A DNA stretch of 50,916 bases from Tropicimonas isoalkanivorans (GCF_900112335.1 NZ_FOLG01000022.1:1-50916); one strand, 5' to 3'; shown: positions 28,787-46,848, numbered from the stretch's first letter. Numbers and translations are program-made. The notes: generated by a model not told the origin, from the sequence alone.

Positions 28787-30073
28787 ATGAGCCTTGATAC
28801 CGGATTCTTCACTGAAACCCTCGCCGAAACCGACCCCGAGATCGCCGAGGCCATCGCCCTCGAACTCGGCCGTCAGCGGGACGAGATCGAACTCATCGCC
28901 TCGGAAAACATCGTCAGCCGCGCCGTGATGGAGGCGCAGGGCTCGGTGATGACCAACAAATACGCCGAGGGCTGCCCGGGCCGGCGCTACTATGGCGGCT
29001 GCCAGTTCGTCGACATCGCCGAGACCCTCGCCATCGAGCGGGCCAAGCAGCTCTTCGGCTGCGCCTTCGCCAACGTCCAGCCCAATTCCGGAAGCCAGGC
29101 CAACCAGGGCGCCTTCACCGCCCTCATCAAGCCCGGCGACACGATCCTGGGCATGAACCTCGCCTCCGGCGGCCACCTCACCCACGGCGCGCCGCCGAAC
29201 CAGTCGGGCAAGTGGTTCAACGCGGTCCAGTACGGCGTGCGCCAGCAGGACAGCCTGATCGATTTCGACGAGGTCGAGGCGCTGGCGCAGGAGCACCAGC
29301 CCAAGCTCATCATCGCCGGCGGCTCCGCCATTCCCCGCCAGATCGACTTCGCCCGCTTCCGCGCCATCGCCGACAGCGTCGGTGCCTACCTGCTGGTGGA
29401 TATGGCCCACTTCGCCGGCCTCGTGGCCGCAGGCGAGCACCCCTCGCCCTTCCCGCACGCCCACGTCGCCACCACCACCACCCACAAGACCCTCCGCGGC
29501 CCCCGTGGCGGCATGATCCTGACCAATGACGAGGCCATCGCCAAGAAGGTCAACTCCGCGATCTTCCCCGGCATCCAGGGCGGCCCGCTGATGCACGTCA
29601 TCGCCGCCAAGGCCGTGGCCTTCGGCGAGGCGCTCCGGCCGGAGTTCAAGGACTACGCCAAGCAGGTCCGCGCCAACGCCGTCGCGCTGGCCGACGAGCT
29701 GATGAAGGGCGGGCTCGACATCGTCACCGGCGGCACCGACACGCACGTGATGCTGGTGGACCTGCGTCCCAAGGGCGTCAAAGGCAACGCCACCGAAAAG
29801 GCGCTGGGCCGTGCCCACATCACCTGCAACAAGAACGGCATCCCGTTCGACCCGGAAAAGCCCACCGTCACCTCCGGCGTCCGCCTCGGCACCCCCGCCG
29901 GGACGACCCGCGGCTTCGGCGAGGCGGAATTCCGGCAAATCGCCCGGATGATCGTGGAGGTCGTCGACGGCCTCGCCGCCAATGGCGAGGACGGCAATGC
30001 CGAGGTCGAGGAAAAGGTGAAAGCCGAAGCCATGGCCCTCTGCGCCCGCTTCCCGGTCTACCCCGACCTCTGA
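28787..30073 (+). CDS. glyA: Serine hydroxymethyltransferase
   Basis: The 428-aa PLP enzyme interconverts serine and glycine and loads one-carbon units onto tetrahydrofolate. Features: [40 protein letters not shown], the PLP lysine K234 in [11 protein letters not shown], and the C-terminal [18 protein letters not shown] site precedes ATG 28787. Two mild differences from common alphaproteobacterial versions are visible (for example [11 protein letters not shown] in place of the usual GxSAYxRxxDF), though all catalytic residues are intact. Confidence 0.95.
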   Translation: MSLDTGFFTETLAETDPEIAEAIALELGRQRDEIELIASENIVSRAVMEAQGSVMTNKYAEGCPGRRYYGGCQFVDIAETLAIERAKQLFGCAFANVQPNSGSQANQGAFTALIKPGDTILGMNLASGGHLTHGAPPNQSGKWFNAVQYGVRQQDSLIDFDEVEALAQEHQPKLIIAGGSAIPRQIDFARFRAIADSVGAYLLVDMAHFAGLVAAGEHPSPFPHAHVATTTTHKTLRGPRGGMILTNDEAIAKKVNSAIFPGIQGGPLMHVIAAKAVAFGEALRPEFKDYAKQVRANAVALADELMKGGLDIVTGGTDTHVMLVDLRPKGVKGNATEKALGRAHITCNKNGIPFDPEKPTVTSGVRLGTPAGTTRGFGEAEFRQIARMIVEVVDGLAANGEDGNAEVEEKVKAEAMALCARFPVYPDL

Positions 30074-30079
30074 CGCACC

Positions 30080-30102
30080 TGTCGCCCCCACGCGGGGCGA
30101 CA
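30080..30102 (+). terminator. Hairpin after glyA
   Basis: A perfect 9-bp stem (30080-30088 with 30094-30102, arms tgtcgcccc) with a 5-base loop begins 7 bases past the glyA stop. There is no T run. It probably ends or stabilises the glyA transcript before the GST-like gene. Confidence 0.5.
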
Positions 30103-30133
30103 TCACCCACCGCTGGGGCAGGGGAGGGCACCC

Positions 30134-30844
30134 ATGGCGACGGACTACACGCTCTACTACTGGCCACTCCCCTTCCGGGGCCACTTCGTCCGCTACGTCC
30201 TCGCCCATGCCGGTGCCGACTGGCGGGATGCCTCCACCGGCGATCTGGTCGCGCTGAAAGGCGCCCCCGTCGCGGAGCAGCCCGTCCCCTTCATGGCGCC
30301 GCCGCTCCTGCACGACCGGCCGGGCGATCTCTGGCTCGCCCAACTTCCCGCGATCCTCGGCCATCTCGGCCGCACCTTCGGCCTCTATCCCGGAACACCG
30401 GCACAGGATGCCCTGACGACCGCGCTGATCGGCAATGCGGGCGACGTGCTGGAGGAGATCACTTGCAATTGCGGCCGCACCATGTGGACGCGGCCCGCAT
30501 GGGAGGAGTTCACTTCCGACCGCCTGCCGCGCTGGATGCAGATCTTCGAGGAAATCGGTCGTCGCCACGGGCTGACCGAAACCGACGGGTTCATTCTCGG
30601 CACACCGGAGGCCGGACTGGCGGACCTCGCCACCGCCGCGCTCTGGTTCACCATGACCGACACCCTTCCGGGACTGGCGCCCCTGCTGGACCGGCACGCC
30701 CCCTCCATCTCCGCCCTCTCCCGCCGCATCGCCACCACACCCGCCATCGCAGACATGCGCGCCGCGTGGGACGCGCAACACGACCGCGCCTACTGCGGCG
30801 GCCAGATCGAAGCGTCCATCCGCAGCATGCTGGACGGGCGCTGA
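30134..30844 (+). CDS. Glutathione S-transferase-like protein
   Basis: The 236-aa protein resembles sigma/alpha-type glutathione transferases at its start ([23 protein letters not shown]) and has a helical C-terminal domain with [19 protein letters not shown]. The cis-proline loop is [10 protein letters not shown]. The SxxI glutathione site is not obvious ([13 protein letters not shown]), so ligand binding may differ from classical enzymes. It follows glyA by 60 bp with its own GGGGAGGG-like site. Role unknown, perhaps detoxification. Confidence 0.75.
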   Translation: MATDYTLYYWPLPFRGHFVRYVLAHAGADWRDASTGDLVALKGAPVAEQPVPFMAPPLLHDRPGDLWLAQLPAILGHLGRTFGLYPGTPAQDALTTALIGNAGDVLEEITCNCGRTMWTRPAWEEFTSDRLPRWMQIFEEIGRRHGLTETDGFILGTPEAGLADLATAALWFTMTDTLPGLAPLLDRHAPSISALSRRIATTPAIADMRAAWDAQHDRAYCGGQIEASIRSMLDGR

Positions 30845-31088
30845 CCGCCGGACCGACGACCGAGCCTTGGTTTCAGCGGCACACTGCACCGCGGCGACAG
30901 TTCAGCCCGACCGGTGGTTCCAATTACCCGCCTTGGCTAGGTCTTTCTCCGCAAGACCGAAGTTGCTTGGTTTACGGTCACAGTCGGCTGTCCCGACAAA
31001 CCCAATCCGTCTTCTTGGCAAATTTCGAGGCGACAATGCACACCCAGCGGTCTGCAGTTTGCGACGCCACGTCCTGGCATTCCACCGA

Positions 31089-31619
31089 TCACGTCGTTTG
31101 CTGCTGGACCTCCAACGCGACCGGAACGGTATTCGCCACGATGTCGCGGAGCGGGCAGTGGGTGTCTGAAGCCGTCCGGAGCATCTCGATCTGGTCCCTT
31201 GGTGCGTCGGACACCAGACGGACCTTTACGCGAAGCGCCTCAAACCCCGGCCGGACGCTATCGTCCACCGCCAGGAACCCGCGCAGATCTATATCCCCTT
31301 CAACCTCGACCTCGATCTCCTCTAGGGGAATGTCCATCGCGGTTGCGTAGGCACGGTACGTCATTGCTTGGCACGTCCCGATGGACGCCAGGACAAGTTC
31401 CACCGGGCTCGGCCCGGCGTTATGACCTCCCAACGCTTCCGAAAAGTCTGCTGTCAGTTTGTGATCGCGAATTTTTGCTTCGGTGCGGAAACCTTCCGCC
31501 GACGTACAAGCCGATCTGAAGGTCACCTTGCCCTTCTCGGGGTCGGCGCGAATGGCGTCTTGAGTGCCCAGTATGATGGATTTCAGATCGTTGTCTGAGG
31601 TTCTGGTCGCGAGTGTCAT
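31089..31619 (-). CDS. OsmC/Ohr family protein
   Basis: The 176-aa protein belongs to the OsmC superfamily, thiol-dependent peroxidases for organic hydroperoxides. The two redox cysteines are C83 in SIGTCQAMTYRAYA and C155 in DTHCPLRDIV. GPSPVELVLASIGT matches the family core. ATG 31619 follows GAGAGGGGGAAA, and the frame upstream to 31754 has no good site. Base composition and codon choice (ATA, TCA, AGA) are noticeably less GC-biased than in neighbours, a hint of transfer. Its 3' end faces the GST-like gene across 244 bp that hold no gene I can support. Confidence 0.88.
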   Translation of the reverse strand: MTLATRTSDNDLKSIILGTQDAIRADPEKGKVTFRSACTSAEGFRTEAKIRDHKLTADFSEALGGHNAGPSPVELVLASIGTCQAMTYRAYATAMDIPLEEIEVEVEGDIDLRGFLAVDDSVRPGFEALRVKVRLVSDAPRDQIEMLRTASDTHCPLRDIVANTVPVALEVQQQTT

Positions 31620-32140
31620 GACGATTTCCCCCTCTCGACCGATGACACCAAGCGCCGTCCCGAGACGAACTGTGACGCGCAGACAGGACGACCAAAGTGC
31701 CATTGGCCGCTGTTGTTTCGATGCGAGAAGTATACGCCGAAGGGGACGTTGCACCCATGACGGCCGTCAACCGGTTCTGCTTTTCGGGCCAACCATCCCG
31801 CGAAGCCGGAGCAAGCTGCAAGCACCTGGAGTAACTGCCCGGGGAAATACGATTTCAGGCCGCGATGGCAGAGAGGCAGTCATCCGGCCTAAACCGTCAG
31901 ATGACCGCAAAGCTGGCATGGCCGCCTCGCACCGTGTTTGCTCCGGACGTCCGAAATTAGGGCGTCGAGGCCGGCTATAGATCTCGTCCCGGGATATTTC
32001 ATCCCACGGTTCGGTCTGGCCCCACGCGCCGGGAAAATCTTGCCAAATCGTTACTACGCCTCCCTAAGTCACTGATTTTCTTTGTTGTAGGTCCTGTCTC
32101 ACACGTGGGACGCCCCCCGGCGCCAAAGAAACCGCCCCAA
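31620..32140. other. Long non-coding spacer between osmC-like gene and rpoC end
   Basis: About 520 bp with lower GC than the surroundings. Its right end borders the rpoC terminator, and its left end should hold the promoter of the OsmC-family gene. Open frames here have no ribosome sites or recognisable products, and I find no tRNA, repeat or clear structured RNA. It may hold an eroded gene. Confidence 0.4.
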
Positions 32141-32173
32141 AGAAAAAGGCCCCCGCCGATCCGGCAGGGGCCT
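32141..32173 (-). terminator. Intrinsic terminator of the rpoB-rpoC operon
   Basis: Read on the minus strand, a 12-bp stem with one mismatch (arms 32162-32173 and 32147-32158, aggcccctgccg-type, 3-base loop) is followed by TTTTTCTTT. It lies 25 bases beyond the rpoC stop codon and is the best-formed terminator in this half of the window. Confidence 0.9.
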
Positions 32174-32197
32174 CTCGATTTTTTCAGGTCGCCCCGA

Positions 32198-36445
<4,248 letters not shown>

Positions 36446-36488
36446 GATGTGTCCTTTCGAAGCACAGACGTTCGGCAATCTATTATTC

Positions 36489-36512
36489 GGCGACCCGGAA
36501 ATCGGGCCCGCC
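36489..36512 (-). promoter_or_regulatory. Hairpin ahead of rpoC
   Basis: In the 81-bp spacer between the sulfotransferase stop and the rpoC start, an imperfect stem pairs ggcgggcccg with cgggtcgcc around a short loop (36489-36512). It could affect processing or translation of rpoC mRNA. It lacks a T run and is unlikely to be a full terminator. Confidence 0.4.
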
Positions 36513-36526
36513 AAGGGATTACGACG

Positions 36527-37407
36527 TTAAGTTGCAGCGACCGCCTGAGGGCGTTTCTTCGCGAGTTTCGATTTCCGCCGCGCACCGGCCTTTCCGGGCT
36601 TTGCGCCCGAAGGCTGTCCTCTGGCCCCGACCCTGCTTTCTGCAAGTTTACCGGACAGGATGCAGTGGTTGCGCACGATCCGCCTGTAAGAGGCGATATC
36701 GGCCTGCAGGGCGATCTGGCGGCGAAGACTTTCATCCCGTTCGCGCGCCTTGGACACGATCGATTCGTTGTACTCTTCGACAAGCCCGGTCAGCACGGCC
36801 TGGTCGGCATCCTTGATGTCCAGACCGAGTGCACCGAACAGTTTGCCGAACGCCTCCAGCGAACTGAATAGCTCCTCGTAGCTCACGACCGTGATCGGCC
36901 TTCCAGCGCGGAGGCACTCAAGTGTCTTCGAGACGCTGTTGTTCCACTCTCGGATCGCGGTCTTCGCCGACCTATTCCAGCGATCGTCCGCATCCGCCCT
37001 GCGGGCTTCGTAGCTCTCGGTCACCGAGATCGGGTTGCGGACGATATAGACCACTCTAATCCCCGGAAACCGGTCGAACAGGTAGTCGTATGTCAGACCG
37101 AGCGCCGGAACCTTGTCGCCGATGAACCGGGCGCGGTCATAGGCCGCCCCGACATCGTCGTACATATTCTCGAACCGTGCCTTCCCGATCCGCTCCGGAA
37201 GCGGCGCAGCATCACCCGCGTCCCGCTCCGAAAGATCGGAAAGGAACTTTTCCTTCTCAAAATCCTCGACCTCAATCGTCCCTTTCCGGAACTTCTGCAG
37301 GTAGCGTTCACTCCCGAGAAAGATATCCGGATGGGCGTTCAACGCCTTGGCCAGAGCTGTGGTTCCGCTTCGCGCGCATCCCCCCGCAACGAGGAATGAC
37401 TTATCGA

Positions 37408-37411
<4 letters not shown>
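36527..37411 (-). CDS. PAPS-dependent sulfotransferase inserted between rpoB and rpoC
   Basis: The 294-aa protein has the sulfotransferase fold: a 5'-phosphosulfate loop [11 protein letters not shown] (10-20) at the start and the 3'-phosphate site [16 protein letters not shown] with R125 and S133. It would move sulfate from PAPS to an unknown acceptor. The last ~45 residues are rich in Lys/Arg ([16 protein letters not shown]), an unusual tail. Its ATG overlaps the rpoB stop (ATGA), so it is translated from the rpoBC mRNA. Codon choice is much less biased than in rpoB or rpoC, which suggests later acquisition. Acceptor could be a polysaccharide or small molecule. No other sulfation genes lie in the window. 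Confidence 0.9.
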
Positions 37412-41544
<4,133 letters not shown>

Positions 41545-41640
41545 GTGGGTTTTTGAACCTTTCGTCTGTTGCGGATCGCGCATGCCGTCGGGGCTCGGCT
41601 GCGCGCCGCTCACGAATGAAGGGGGCCAGGTTCCATTCCC

Positions 41641-41757
41641 GCTGCCGTCCCACCGGCAGCTCCCGAACCTGTTGAACCGCGCCTTGGTAAGGGCTCGGGC
41701 AAAAGAGCCCTTGCCAAGACAGGTTCGGCTGAAGCCGGTATTTCACCGGCTTCAGCC
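41641..41757 (-). promoter_or_regulatory. Array of hairpins in the rplL-rpoB spacer
   Basis: Three clear stems lie in 117 bases: 41727-41739 with 41745-41757 (perfect 13 bp, 5-base loop, first met by polymerase after rplL), 41686-41696 with 41705-41715 (11 bp with one G-T, enclosed by an 8-bp outer pair 41665-41672 with 41719-41726), and 41641-41647 with 41654-41660. In E. coli this spacer holds a partial terminator and an RNase III site that lower rpoBC expression relative to the ribosomal genes. I infer the same role here. Confidence 0.7.
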
Positions 41758-41780
41758 TCGCAAACAGGGGTGTTCCCCGA

Positions 41781-42161
<381 letters not shown>

Positions 42162-42227
42162 TTTATGGTTTCCGTTTTCCTAGATGTGTTCCAACGCCGG
42201 AATTGCAACCCCGGGTCGGTCTCGCGA

Positions 42228-42746
42228 TCAGGCGGCCTCGCCGCGCTCCTCGATGGTGCTGAGAATGCTCGCGATGTTCGAAGCAGGTGCGCCAATAGCC
42301 CCGGCGATGTTGGATGCGGGCGCGCCGATGCAGCCGGCGATGGAAGCGATAAGCTCCTCGCGGGACGGCATTTTCGACACGGCCGTGACACCAGCACGGT
42401 CCAGGGGGTTCTCGCCCATCGCCCCGCCAAGGATCTCGAACTTCTTGTTGTCCTTGGCGAAGTCCTCGGCCACCTTGGCTGCTGCCACGGGGTCCTCGGA
42501 AAAGGTGAGAACGGTCATGCCCGTCAGATACTCGCCGATGCTTTCGCAGGGCTTTCCGTCGAGGGCGATTTTGGCGAGCCTGTTCTTGGCAACGCGAACG
42601 GACGCTTCGGCACCGCGGGCGCGGGCGCGAAGATCCTGCATCTCTGCAACCGTGAGACCCTCGTAGCGGGCAACCACCACGACGCCAGAGCTTTCGAAGA
42701 TCTGGCCGAGTTCGTCGACCAATTTCTCTTTCTGGGCTCTATCCAC
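42228..42746 (-). CDS. rplJ: 50S ribosomal protein L10
   Basis: The 172-aa protein anchors L7/L12 dimers to the ribosome and, in many bacteria, represses its own operon. [32 protein letters not shown] starts the rRNA-binding domain. The C-terminal helix carries a nearly exact duplication, [21 protein letters not shown], as seen in relatives. I take the GTG at 42746 as start: it aligns with MDRAQKEK in homologues and has TTGGAGTG eight bases upstream. Longer frames on this strand are not coding. It is the first gene of the rplJL-rpoB-rpoC transcript, and a promoter candidate lies about 230 bp upstream. Confidence 0.95.
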   Translation of the reverse strand: MDRAQKEKLVDELGQIFESSGVVVVARYEGLTVAEMQDLRARARGAEASVRVAKNRLAKIALDGKPCESIGEYLTGMTVLTFSEDPVAAAKVAEDFAKDNKKFEILGGAMGENPLDRAGVTAVSKMPSREELIASIAGCIGAPASNIAGAIGAPASNIASILSTIEERGEAA

Positions 42747-42966
42747 AGTTTCACTCCAAGTATGGGAGGTGTGCACCCCCCGGCTCATGTTTGCCGGATT
42801 GCTCCGGCGTTCAGGTCCGTTGTACGGGGCTGCGCCAAACCGCCCGAGGGAACCCTCGGCCAATCTTGTCGTATCCCGTCTCAGGCAGGAAATTAAGGCG
42901 AAGTCGCCACCCACCGTCTTGGACGAAACGCAAAGCAGCGTGCGACGAATCGCACGCTGGTTCGCG
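42747..42966 (-). ncRNA. Putative L10 (rplJ) mRNA leader
   Basis: The region from the inferred transcription start to the rplJ GTG holds several stems: 42936-42959 (10 bp, UUCG loop), 42844-42859 (7 bp) and 42793-42808 (6 bp), the last two close to the start codon. Bacterial L10 leaders bind the L10-L12 complex to control translation. Position and fold are suggestive, but I could not confirm the kink-turn consensus by eye. Confidence 0.45.
42936..42959 (-). repeat. UUCG-loop stem upstream of rplJ, matched upstream of nusG
   Basis: On the minus strand a perfect 10-bp stem (cagcgtgcga paired with tcgcacgctg) has a TTCG loop and is followed by CTTTGCGTTTCG. A similar stem followed by GCTTTGTGTT lies upstream of nusG at 50622-50648. 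It starts about ten bases after the predicted start of the rplJ transcript. It could instead be the terminator of the L,D-transpeptidase gene that ends 92 bases before it. Confidence 0.6.
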
Positions 42967-42973
42967 AGAGAGT

Positions 42974-43002
42974 GTGTTATTCGTAAACCACCCGATTGCC
43001 AA
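42974..43002 (-). promoter_or_regulatory. Candidate promoter of rplJL-rpoB-rpoC
   Basis: On the minus strand TTGGCA (42997-43002) and TAACAC (42974-42979) are 17 bases apart. The predicted start falls just before the UUCG-loop stem. Since rplA has its own terminator and 5.5 kb of other genes intervene, rplJ needs a promoter in this spacer. Confidence 0.4.
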
Positions 43003-43051
43003 GGGCAGATCTTCCTACGTGGCCGCCTCCGGCAAGAATGGGCGTCGGCCC

Positions 43052-43750
43052 TCAGTAGAGCGGGCCGATTTCCGGTGGAGCGAGAGATGGAAGCACCCAG
43101 ACTTTCGCGCCGTCCTGGGCGCGCTCGTACAGGTCTATGGCGTCTTGATCCAACAGACGGACACAGCCGGAGGAAACGGCTTTGCCGAGGTGCTGCGCCT
43201 CGCAGCCGCCGTGGATGCGGTACAGCGTGTCTTCGCCATTCTGGTAAAGATAGAGCGCACGCGCGCCCAGCGGGTTGCCCGGCCCCGGGTCCATTCCGCC
43301 GTTGGCGACGGTGTAGGGCTCTAGTTCCGGATGACGCTCGGCCATCTCTTGCGGGACCTTCCAGCGCGGCCATTTCCGCTTGAATTGCAGCTTTGCCACG
43401 CCGGACCACGAGAACGCCTGCCGCCCGGTGCCGGCCCCGTAGCGCAGCGCCATTCCATCCGCCTCGACGAGGTAGAGGTAGCCATTGTCGGGGTCGACGA
43501 TGATGGTGCCGGGAATCTCCTGCGGGTAGGGGTTTTCGACCTGTTGCCGCCAGAGGCGTTCCGGCACGACCCCTTCGGGCACAGCTGGAACCGGGTAGGG
43601 CTCGTCGAAGTTTGCGCCGTAGAAGGCCGGAAGCGGGGGGATCGGCTCGAGCGGAACGGGCTGGCGGGTCACGGTCTCCGGTACGGGCTGGGTACAGGCC
43701 GACAGAGCGGCGGCGCTGCCCACGGCAAGGAAACTGCGTCTTGTGAACAT
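43052..43750 (-). CDS. L,D-transpeptidase (YkuD domain lipoprotein)
   Basis: The 232-aa protein crosslinks peptidoglycan between diaminopimelate residues or attaches lipoproteins. It starts [19 protein letters not shown]: a twin-arginine-type motif TRRSFL and a lipobox with C19. The YkuD catalytic motif near the end is [11 protein letters not shown]...SSGCVRLLD with H180 and C196. A linker rich in proline (20-50) joins anchor and enzyme. ATG 43750 follows AGAGGA with nine-base spacing. It lies between rplA and rplJ in the split ribosomal cluster, downstream of a small exported protein with which it may be cotranscribed. Confidence 0.9.
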   Translation of the reverse strand: MFTRRSFLAVGSAAALSACTQPVPETVTRQPVPLEPIPPLPAFYGANFDEPYPVPAVPEGVVPERLWRQQVENPYPQEIPGTIIVDPDNGYLYLVEADGMALRYGAGTGRQAFSWSGVAKLQFKRKWPRWKVPQEMAERHPELEPYTVANGGMDPGPGNPLGARALYLYQNGEDTLYRIHGGCEAQHLGKAVSSGCVRLLDQDAIDLYERAQDGAKVWVLPSLAPPEIGPLY

Positions 43751-43803
43751 ATGGAAATTCCTCTGGTGTCTCATCTGGTAAAGGCCTTTCGGCGGCATTT
43801 TGT

Positions 43804-44166
43804 TCAGATAAGACGGGGCGGATCGAGCTGACCCGGTGGGGCCATACCTGTCCGGCGGCACCCCGGATCAGGCCGGAGTAGGCGCAGGGCCGGTGCGCGC
43901 GCGCACCGCGCGGCCGTGATGGGGATGGCGAGGTCCGGGCCGCAGGGTGATCCGGGGAGCATTCCCTTGCGGCAGGCCTTCGGCGGGCGTTCCGCCTTGA
44001 GCGTGCTCCCGGCCTCTGCGGCGATAACGGCCATATCATCCGATGGGTGTTGTGTGGCGACGGCCCATTTGGGCGTCGCTTTCGCCGATAGGGCGCCGGC
44101 ATAGGCGCCCCACGGCAGCACGCAGACCACCAGGATCAGGATCACGATATTGTGCAAATTGCGCAT
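43804..44166 (-). CDS. Small exported protein of unknown function
   Basis: The 120-aa product begins with a clear signal peptide ([24 protein letters not shown], cleavage near residue 24). The mature part has four cysteines ([21 protein letters not shown] and a late one near GCRRTG), many arginines and prolines, and no family I recognise. ATG 44166 has GGAGGG immediately upstream, while ATG 44178 lacks one. It is read toward the L,D-transpeptidase gene with 53 bp between, so a shared transcript and cell-wall role are plausible. The odd composition of the last third leaves some doubt about its true end. Confidence 0.6.
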   Translation of the reverse strand: MRNLHNIVILILVVCVLPWGAYAGALSAKATPKWAVATQHPSDDMAVIAAEAGSTLKAERPPKACRKGMLPGSPCGPDLAIPITAARCARAPALRLLRPDPGCRRTGMAPPGQLDPPRLI

Positions 44167-44249
44167 GGCGCCCTCCATGCCCCAGTGCGCCGGAACGGTC
44201 CAGAGGCGGCGGGCCCCTCGGACTGCAATTTGCCGTGAGCGTGGGCGGT

Positions 44250-45479
44250 TTACCGCAGCCGTCGGAGCAGATCGAGCGACGGCTGGCCGGTGACCGGCAG
44301 GCCCTGGCTCCGCTGGTAAGCGGAAATGGCGGCCTCGGTATTGCCACCGATCACGCCATCGGTCCCTTGCGTGTCGAAGCCTTTGGCGGTGAGCCTCTGC
44401 TGCAACTCCTTCCGGTCGTCGATACTCATCCCCCGTGCGTCAGGAGGAAAGCCCGCCTGGATGGGCGGGCGGCCGATGAGCCGGTCCGAGAGATGCCCCA
44501 CGCCGAGCCCGTAGTTCTCCGCATTGTTGTAGCGCAGGATCACGTTGAAGTTGCGGTAAGTGATGAAGGCCGGGCCATTTGCGCCCTGTGGCATCAGGAT
44601 TGCGGCGCTTCCATAGTCCGGCACCGGCCGTCCACTGACATCCGTCACGCCCATCGTCGCCCAGCTTGACGCGCTGCGGGCGTTGCCCCGCCCGGTGAGG
44701 CCGGTGGAGAAGCCTGCGGGCAGGCGGACCTCCATGCCCCATGGCTGACCCTGCCGCCAGCCGTTGCGTTTCAGGTAGGATGCCGTGGACGCCAGCGCGT
44801 CGGCCGGGTTGTCCGACCAGATGTCTCGCCGTCCGTCGCCAGTGAAGTCCACCGCGAAGGCCTCGAAAGACGTCGGGATGAACTGGGTGTGGCCCATCGC
44901 ACCGGCCCAACTTCCCGTCATCCGCTCCGGCGTGATGTCCCCGCGTTGAAGGATGCGCAGCGCGGCCATGAGCTGCTTTTCCATGAAGGCACCGCGCCGG
45001 CCGTCGAAGGAGAGTGTCGAGAGCGAGGAAATGACCGGGATGTCGCCTCTGCGCGTGCCGTATTTGCTCTCCAGCCCCCAGATCGCGGCAACCACCTGCT
45101 GGTCAACGCCATACTGCGCCTCGATGGCCGCGAGGGTGGAGCCGTACTGCCGCATCGCGGCCTTGCCCATGCGCACCCGCTCGTCGGAGGCGGCGATCGC
45201 CAGGTAATCTTCGAGGCTGCGAGTGAATTCCGTCTGGTTGCGGTCCTTTTCGATCACTTCGGGCAGGTAGCCCACATTGCGGAACGCCCGGTCAAGCGTT
45301 GCCTGAGAAATGCCGCGAGATGCGGCGCGCGATTTGAAGCTCACCACCCAGGCATCGAACGCGGGGTTGGGGACGGCGCGCACGCGGGTCACCTGCGGCG
45401 CGGTGCCCGTTCCGCCACCGGCACAGGCAGCGAGCGTGGCGAGAACGCCGAACGAAGCGGCGCGTCTGGTGATCGTCAT
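44250..45479 (-). CDS. Lytic murein transglycosylase (MltB-like) with peptidoglycan-binding domain
   Basis: The 409-aa lipoprotein cleaves glycan strands, leaving anhydro-muramic ends. A signal peptide with twin arginines ends at a lipobox cysteine (LAACAGGG, C19). The SLT_2 catalytic domain (about 38-335) has the acid E137 in AIWGLESKYG, then GAMGHTQFIPTSF and YLKRNGW. The C-terminal 60 residues (DRKELQQRLTAKGFDTQGTDGVIG) form a PG_binding_1 domain. I start at ATG 45479. MQDKS twelve codons upstream is an alternative. Divergent from the ankyrin gene. Confidence 0.93.
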   Translation of the reverse strand: MTITRRAASFGVLATLAACAGGGTGTAPQVTRVRAVPNPAFDAWVVSFKSRAASRGISQATLDRAFRNVGYLPEVIEKDRNQTEFTRSLEDYLAIAASDERVRMGKAAMRQYGSTLAAIEAQYGVDQQVVAAIWGLESKYGTRRGDIPVISSLSTLSFDGRRGAFMEKQLMAALRILQRGDITPERMTGSWAGAMGHTQFIPTSFEAFAVDFTGDGRRDIWSDNPADALASTASYLKRNGWRQGQPWGMEVRLPAGFSTGLTGRGNARSASSWATMGVTDVSGRPVPDYGSAAILMPQGANGPAFITYRNFNVILRYNNAENYGLGVGHLSDRLIGRPPIQAGFPPDARGMSIDDRKELQQRLTAKGFDTQGTDGVIGGNTEAAISAYQRSQGLPVTGQPSLDLLRRLR

Positions 45480-45684
45480 GGGCGTTGTCCTGCTCGTATT
45501 GCTTTTGTCCTGCATAGCCGACACCGGCTGGTCGGCAAAGCGCCGCGAGGGGACATAAGCAGGAAGCCACCAAGCGCCGCGGCCGTGAAGGTGAAAGGGA
45601 CCCGGCATTTTCCGATTGGAGAGCGCCGGAGTCCCGGATTCGTGGTATGGTCCTGACCTAAGGTCAATCGGCGCGGAGGTGGCC

Positions 45685-46470
45685 ATGTTGAGGACGCACG
45701 CTCGTATTTCATGGCGAACAGTCCCACTGTTCGGCATCCTGCTGGCAGGCAGCGCAGCGACGGCCGGCCCCCTGCACGACGCCGTTCGGATGGGCGACCG
45801 GGCGGCAGTATCGGAGGCGGTAGCCAATACCGACGATCTGGATGAGACCGACTTCATTATCGGCACGCCGCTCCACGCCGCCGTTGCGGAAGGCCATGCC
45901 GACATCGCCCGCCTTTTGATTGAAACTGGCGCCGACGTGAATGCTGTCAGCGAAATCAATGGCAAGACGGCCCTGCACCTTGCTGCCGAACTGGGCGACT
46001 TCGACACGGTTCGCCTTCTGCTGGAGAACGAAGCGGATGTCGCGGCCCGGGACAAGACCGGCCTTGCCGCCATCCACCATGCGACGGTGGCCGGGCATCC
46101 GGCGATCGTTACGGCGCTTCTGAACGCCGGGGTGGAGGTCGACACTCGCGAATTTGCCGAGAACATGACGCCGCTTATGATCGCGAGCCTTGTGGGCGAT
46201 CATGAGTTGGTCGAACTGCTTGTGGATGGCGGTGCCGATATCGAGGCAGAGAGCGGGAACGGCCGGACGCCATTCTACTACGCAGCATCCTGGGAATCCT
46301 ACATCAATGTCGGCGGGGATGCCTTGTTACGGTATCTCGCGAACCTCGGGGTGGACATGTCGCCGGAGGATGAATCGGGCCTCACGCCGCTGACGTGGGC
46401 GATGGCAAGGAATATGCCGACGTATCGCGAGATCGTCGAAGTCTTGATAGACTTGGGCGTGGAGCGCTGA
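45685..46470 (+). CDS. Exported ankyrin-repeat protein
   Basis: The 261-aa protein has a signal peptide (PLFGILLAGSAATAG, cleavage near residue 29) and about six ankyrin repeats filling the rest: GTPLHAAVAEGHADIARLLIETGADVNA, KTALHLAAELGDFDTVRLLLENEADVAA, AIHHATVAGHPAIVTALLNAG, TPLMIASLVGDHELVELLVDGGADI and two weaker ones. These modules bind other proteins, and an exported location is typical of periplasmic ankyrin proteins. ATG 45685 follows GCGGAGGT. No catalase or other known partner gene is adjacent. Function unknown. Confidence 0.85.
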   Translation: MLRTHARISWRTVPLFGILLAGSAATAGPLHDAVRMGDRAAVSEAVANTDDLDETDFIIGTPLHAAVAEGHADIARLLIETGADVNAVSEINGKTALHLAAELGDFDTVRLLLENEADVAARDKTGLAAIHHATVAGHPAIVTALLNAGVEVDTREFAENMTPLMIASLVGDHELVELLVDGGADIEAESGNGRTPFYYAASWESYINVGGDALLRYLANLGVDMSPEDESGLTPLTWAMARNMPTYREIVEVLIDLGVER

Positions 46471-46577
46471 CCGTGCCTTGGGCCGCCGGGGCGCCACGCA
46501 GCCTCCGAAAGAATAAGACACCGCCAGATTGGGGCAGGATCTTCTTGCGTTTGCTGTACCGGGATTCCGGCGGCGGG

Positions 46578-46687
46578 CTACTGCGCCGTGACGTTGGCCA
46601 CGTCGACGGTGACGCTCGGTCACATGGTGGAGCGCAGGGACACCTTCAGCATGGAGGTGCCCTTGGCGCCCAAGAGCTTGGCCCGAG
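46578..46687 (-). pseudogene. rplA: Decayed duplicate of the rplA 3' end
   Basis: Bases 46580-46687 match the last coding bases of intact rplA (48249-48356) with about nine mismatches in 108 by eye, no gaps. Read on the minus strand it gives SRAKLLGAKGTSMLKVSLRSTM, a TGA in frame, then [13 protein letters not shown] and a TAG. The similarity stops at the stop codon on one side and abruptly at 46687 on the other. It has no start, so it is a remnant, 1,669 bp from the true gene and on the opposite side of the RTX gene. Confidence 0.93.
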
Positions 46688-46848
46688 ACGCTGACGTCTG
46701 CCGCCTCCGATCATGCCTGGCGTTGATGGCTGTCAATGCGAGCGAAGGCGCCGAGGTTTAGTCTCGCGCCAGCGATTTGACGGGGTAGGAGCGCCCGAAG
46801 GTCTTAAGGTGGAGTGACGCCTGCCCCAGAACATCACGGGAGGCGGCC

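Noticed and set aside
27836-30889. A single minus-strand frame of 1017 codons covering nadK and the complement of glyA
   Set aside because: Only the last 253 codons (NAD kinase) are real. The upstream portion is antisense to glyA and the GST-like gene.
42250-42330. Direct repeat inside rplJ
   Set aside because: It encodes the IGAPASNIA duplication in the L10 C-terminal helix that homologues also have, so it is not a mobile or assembly feature.
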